Positions 60,301-64,000 of a DNA stretch of 64,000 bases are shown in pieces; the first letter of the stretch is position 1, and each line of letters opens with the position of its first letter. A model generated the notes under the pieces. It saw only the letters and a program-made list of their open reading frames with translations. It did not search any database and was not told the origin of the DNA. The stretch comes from Siphonodentalium dalli (taxonomy: Eukaryota; Mollusca; Scaphopoda; Gadilida; Siphonodentaliidae): assembly GCA_032622095.1 (NCBI GenBank), contig CP136061.1, positions 8,088,447-8,152,446 of the forward strand, given 5' to 3'. A program made the translations under genes and the position numbers.

Positions 60301-62700
60301 ACTAGACGACCACTGACAAGATACATACTAGACGACCACTGACAAGATACGTACTAGACGACCACTGACAAGATACATACTAAACGACCACTGACAAGAT
60401 ACGTACTAGACGACCACTGACAAGATACATACTAGACGACCACTGCCAAGATACGTACTAGACGACCACTGCCAAGATACATACTAGACGACCACTGCCA
60501 AGATACATACTAGACGACCACTGCCAAGATACATACTAAACGACCACTGACAAGATACGTACTAGACGACCACTGACAAGATACGTACTAGACGACCACT
60601 GACAAGATACATACTAAACGACCACTGACAAGATACGTACCAGACGACCACTGACAAGATACATACTAGACGATCACTGACAAGATACATACTAGACGAC
60701 CACTGCCAAGATGCATACTATACGATCACTGACAAGATACATACTAGACGATCACTGCCAAGATACATACTAAACGATCGCTGCCAAGATACATACTAGA
60801 CGACCACTGACAAGATACATACTAGACGATCACTGCCAAGATACATACTAGACAATCACTGACAAGATACATACTAGACGATAACTGACAAGATACATAC
60901 TAGACGACCACTGACAAGATACATACTAGACGATCACTGCCAAGATACCTACTAGACGACCACTGACAAGATACGTACTAGACGACCACTGACAAGATAC
61001 ATACTAAACGACCACTGACAAGATACGTACTAGACGACCACTGACAAGATACATACTAAACGACCACTGACAAGATACATACTAAACGACCACTGACAAG
61101 ATACATACTAGACGACCACTGACAAGATACATACTAGACGATCACTGACAAGATACGTACTAGACGACCACTGCCAAGATACATACTAGACGACCACTGA
61201 CAAGATAAATACTAGAAGATCACTGCCAAGATACATACTAGACGATCACTGCCAAGATACGTACTAGACGATCACTGCCAAGATACATACTAGACGATCA
61301 CTGACAAGATACATACTAGACGATCACTGCCAAGATACATACTAGACGATCACTGGCAAGATACATACTAAACGACCACTGACAAGAAAAATACTAGACG
61401 ACCACTGACAAGATACATACTAGACGATCACTGACAAGATACGTACTAGACGACCACTGCCAAGATAAATACTAGAAGATCACTGCCAAGATACATACTA
61501 GACGACCACTGCCAAGATACGTACTAGACGACCACTGACAAGATACGTACTAGACGACCACTGACAAGATACATACTAAACGACCACTGACAAGATACGT
61601 ACTAGACGACCACTGACAAGATACATACTAGACGATCACTGACAAGATACATACTAGACGACCACTGCCAAGATGCATACTATACGATCACTGACAAGAT
61701 ACATACTAGACGATCACTGCCAAGATACATACTAAACGATCGCTGCCAAGATACATACTAGACGACCACTGACAAGATACATACTAGACGATCACTGCCA
61801 AGATACATACTAGACAATCACCGACAAGATACATACTAGACGATAACTGACAAGATACATACTAGACGACCACTGACAAGATACATACTAGACGACCACT
61901 GACAAGATACATACTAGACGACCATTGCCAAGATACATACTAGACGATCACTGCCAAGATACATACTAGACGACCACTGACAAGATACATACTAGACGAC
62001 CACTGACAAGATACATACTAGACGACCACTGACAAGATACGTACTAGACAACCACTGACAAGATACATACTAGACGACCACTGACAAGATACATACTAGA
62101 CGACCACTGACAAGATACATACTAGACGACCACTGACAAGATACATACTAGACGACCACTGACAAGATACATACTAGACGACCACTGACAAGATACATAC
62201 TAGACGACCACTGACAAGATACATACTAGACGACCACTGACAAGATACATACTAGACGACCATTGCCAAGATACACACTAGACGATCACTGCCAAGATAC
62301 ATACTAGACGATCGCTGCCAAGATACATACTAGACGACCACTGACAAGATACATACTAGACGACCATTGCCAAGATACATACTAGACGATCACTGCCAAG
62401 ATACATACTAGATGACCATTGACAAGATACATACTAGACGATCACTGCCAAGATTCATACTAGACGATCACTGCCAAGATACGTACTAGACGACCACTGA
62501 CAAGATACGTACTAGACGACCACTGACAAGATACGTACTAGACGACCATTGCCAAGATACATACTAGACGACCACTGACAAGATACATACTAGACGATCA
62601 CTGCCAAGATACGTACTAGACGATCACTGCCAAGATACGTACTAGACGACCACTGACAAGATACATACTAAGACGACCACTGACAAGATACATACTAGAC
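48391..62700. repeat. 26-bp satellite, about 550 copies, 14.3 kb
   Basis: The monomer is 'acatactagacgatcactgc' plus 'caagat', with common variants: acgtac for acatac, gac for gat, tgac for tgcc. From the first tagacg (48,395) to that at 62,643 is 14,248 bases, exactly 548 x 26. One extra base occurs at about 62,671. Rare variants mark large internal duplications (offsets 1300, 2574, 2704, 3068 and 3172 bp). A homogeneous run of one variant lies at 62,060-62,260. Stops in all frames exclude a long protein. Confidence 0.97.
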
Positions 62701-64000
62701 CAACGCATCAATCAGCGGCCAACAAACCAGACAATCTCAACCACGACTCAACCACGGGAACACAGCCTGATGATATTGGCAGATCACCAATATTCTCGCG
62801 TTTAGAATTATAGAAAATACGACAGACACGTACAATTTCAACCACACTGAATTCTCCGACATAGATATCTCACGTTTTCGCCACGTTCGCGGACACAGCT
62901 TCTTCAACTATACAGTCCACAGCGCTTCTCCAGCTATAACCAGTTTCATCAACCACAGCTAGATTACACCGTTCATCCAACAATAAACACTCACACACTT
63001 TCGCGGACACAGATCCAGCCACAGACTACATGTTCTCCGCATATAAACATTCACACACGGTTCCGGACACACTTTGGTCACCCACAAACTCACATCTACA
63101 AAACATTCGTTAGCTCACCTACCAGTTCCAGTATAGCCATTGATCTCTACAGATTCATGCACATCATTATTCTTGGAAATCTGGTGAGTGACCGTTCACT
63201 TTATCATTGCTGCCACATACACTTTGCACACCCATTGAAACACCCATTTCCACATTTCACCCATGCACACGCATTGGAACAAAACAAAGACACCTTTATT
63301 ATACAACAATATACACTTACACAACATTTAACCGCCAAAACAAAATGTACATAAAAGCCGTACATATTGTGATAATTCGCGTTAAATACAATCCAAGAAA
63401 ACAAATTATTTTCCATTAAACTCTTTTAATTATATCGAACCATACACCGCCCATCGACAACACAGGTGTACCATGCACAAAAAAAACACCAATATAATTA
63501 ACGCAAACCAGAAACGCTTTTCATTTAAGCCATCGCATTAAAAACAGCTAACCTGCCACGTGCACACAACTAACACGCGAACTGGACTTCACTTTAATGT
63601 ACTAAACAACCTTCCACGTGATGCGCAACATATATACGCATCATGCCATTCACAGGCAATAAAATACCACTCTGGTAGAAAACGCACAACTGTTCACATT
63701 AAAATTAAATTTAATATTTCATATGAAATACGAATTAAATAAATACGAATTAGTTGAGTTATAATGCAAACTACCTTGAAAACAAAACATTCGGAAAACA
63801 TTTCGCAGCTGCCCATAAAACATAGCCGTATCATGCAGTTTGAATGCGATACGAGGCATTACATATCTAGATATAACTTATGGTAACTTCAATACCTCAC
63901 AATCACTAATTTTAGATAGTGTACATGATTGTTATTAGTATTATGTAAAACAAGTTTTACAAAGGCAGACAAAACGACACCTTCTCCCATCCCACCCCTT
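62701..64000. other. No gene recognised
   Basis: AT-rich sequence with short open frames only. 'ctggtgagtg' at 63,181 matches a splice donor, so the segment after the satellite could be part of a transcript, but no partner exon is visible. Confidence 0.5.

Noticed and set aside
63157..63742. Short open frames at the right end
   Set aside because: 60-70 codons each, AT-rich composition, no motif or gene context.

Overview
This window is eukaryotic, from an invertebrate, and most likely from a mollusc. No operons, bacterial ribosome sites or dense coding are seen. A promoter with a TATA box, a spliced two-exon gene with consensus splice sites, LINE, Ty3-type LTR, Helitron-like and foldback elements, a tRNA-derived SINE and long minisatellites all point to a repeat-rich animal genome. 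The mollusc assignment is inference: it rests on a degenerate multi-copy protein family (CXC-type cysteine tail) that I associate with bivalve and cnidarian genomes, on Helitron-like repeats built from 'aaggtcaa' blocks, and on a shell-matrix-like glycine-rich secreted protein.

Layout: 0-5.3 kb holds microsatellites and a frame-broken copy of the multi-copy family, split by a TTAA-flanked foldback element. From 8.35 to 14.6 kb lies one shattered LINE reverse transcriptase (+ strand). Its pieces are separated by a 2.84-kb, 36-bp minisatellite, a 17-bp array, a foldback, G-rich repeats and another foldback. At 14,939-20,704 is an intact-looking, very young LTR retrotransposon (- strand): 762-bp LTRs that look identical, CCAT target duplication, gag, a textbook -1 frameshift heptamer, and a pol ORF in which protease is fused in frame to the integrase C-terminus, with RT, RNase H and the integrase core missing. 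From 20.9 to 24.5 kb there are two more minisatellites (27 bp; a 20-mer core with three linker lengths).

The only convincing host gene is at 25,522-32,101 (+ strand): TATA box, signal peptide, 141-residue glycine-rich secreted protein, two exons and a 6.1-kb intron packed with foldback elements and 37-bp and 41-bp arrays. From 33 to 45 kb is intergenic DNA full of defined non-autonomous elements: Helitron-like 3' ends, a TTAA element with its empty site preserved beside it, a 129-bp TA-flanked MITE, paired TA-flanked CCGCGG-rich elements, and nested palindromes.

The right third is satellite: a 2.3-kb two-monomer array (45.4-47.7 kb), then about 550 copies of a 26-bp monomer (48.4-62.7 kb) that keeps exact 26-bp register across 548 units. 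The last 1.3 kb is unremarkable.

As a whole the window shows mobile elements and minisatellites feeding each other: arrays sit inside or at the ends of elements, and elements land in arrays. Tandem arrays cover roughly 24 kb of the 64 kb. Identifications rest on motif reading alone; no database search was possible.
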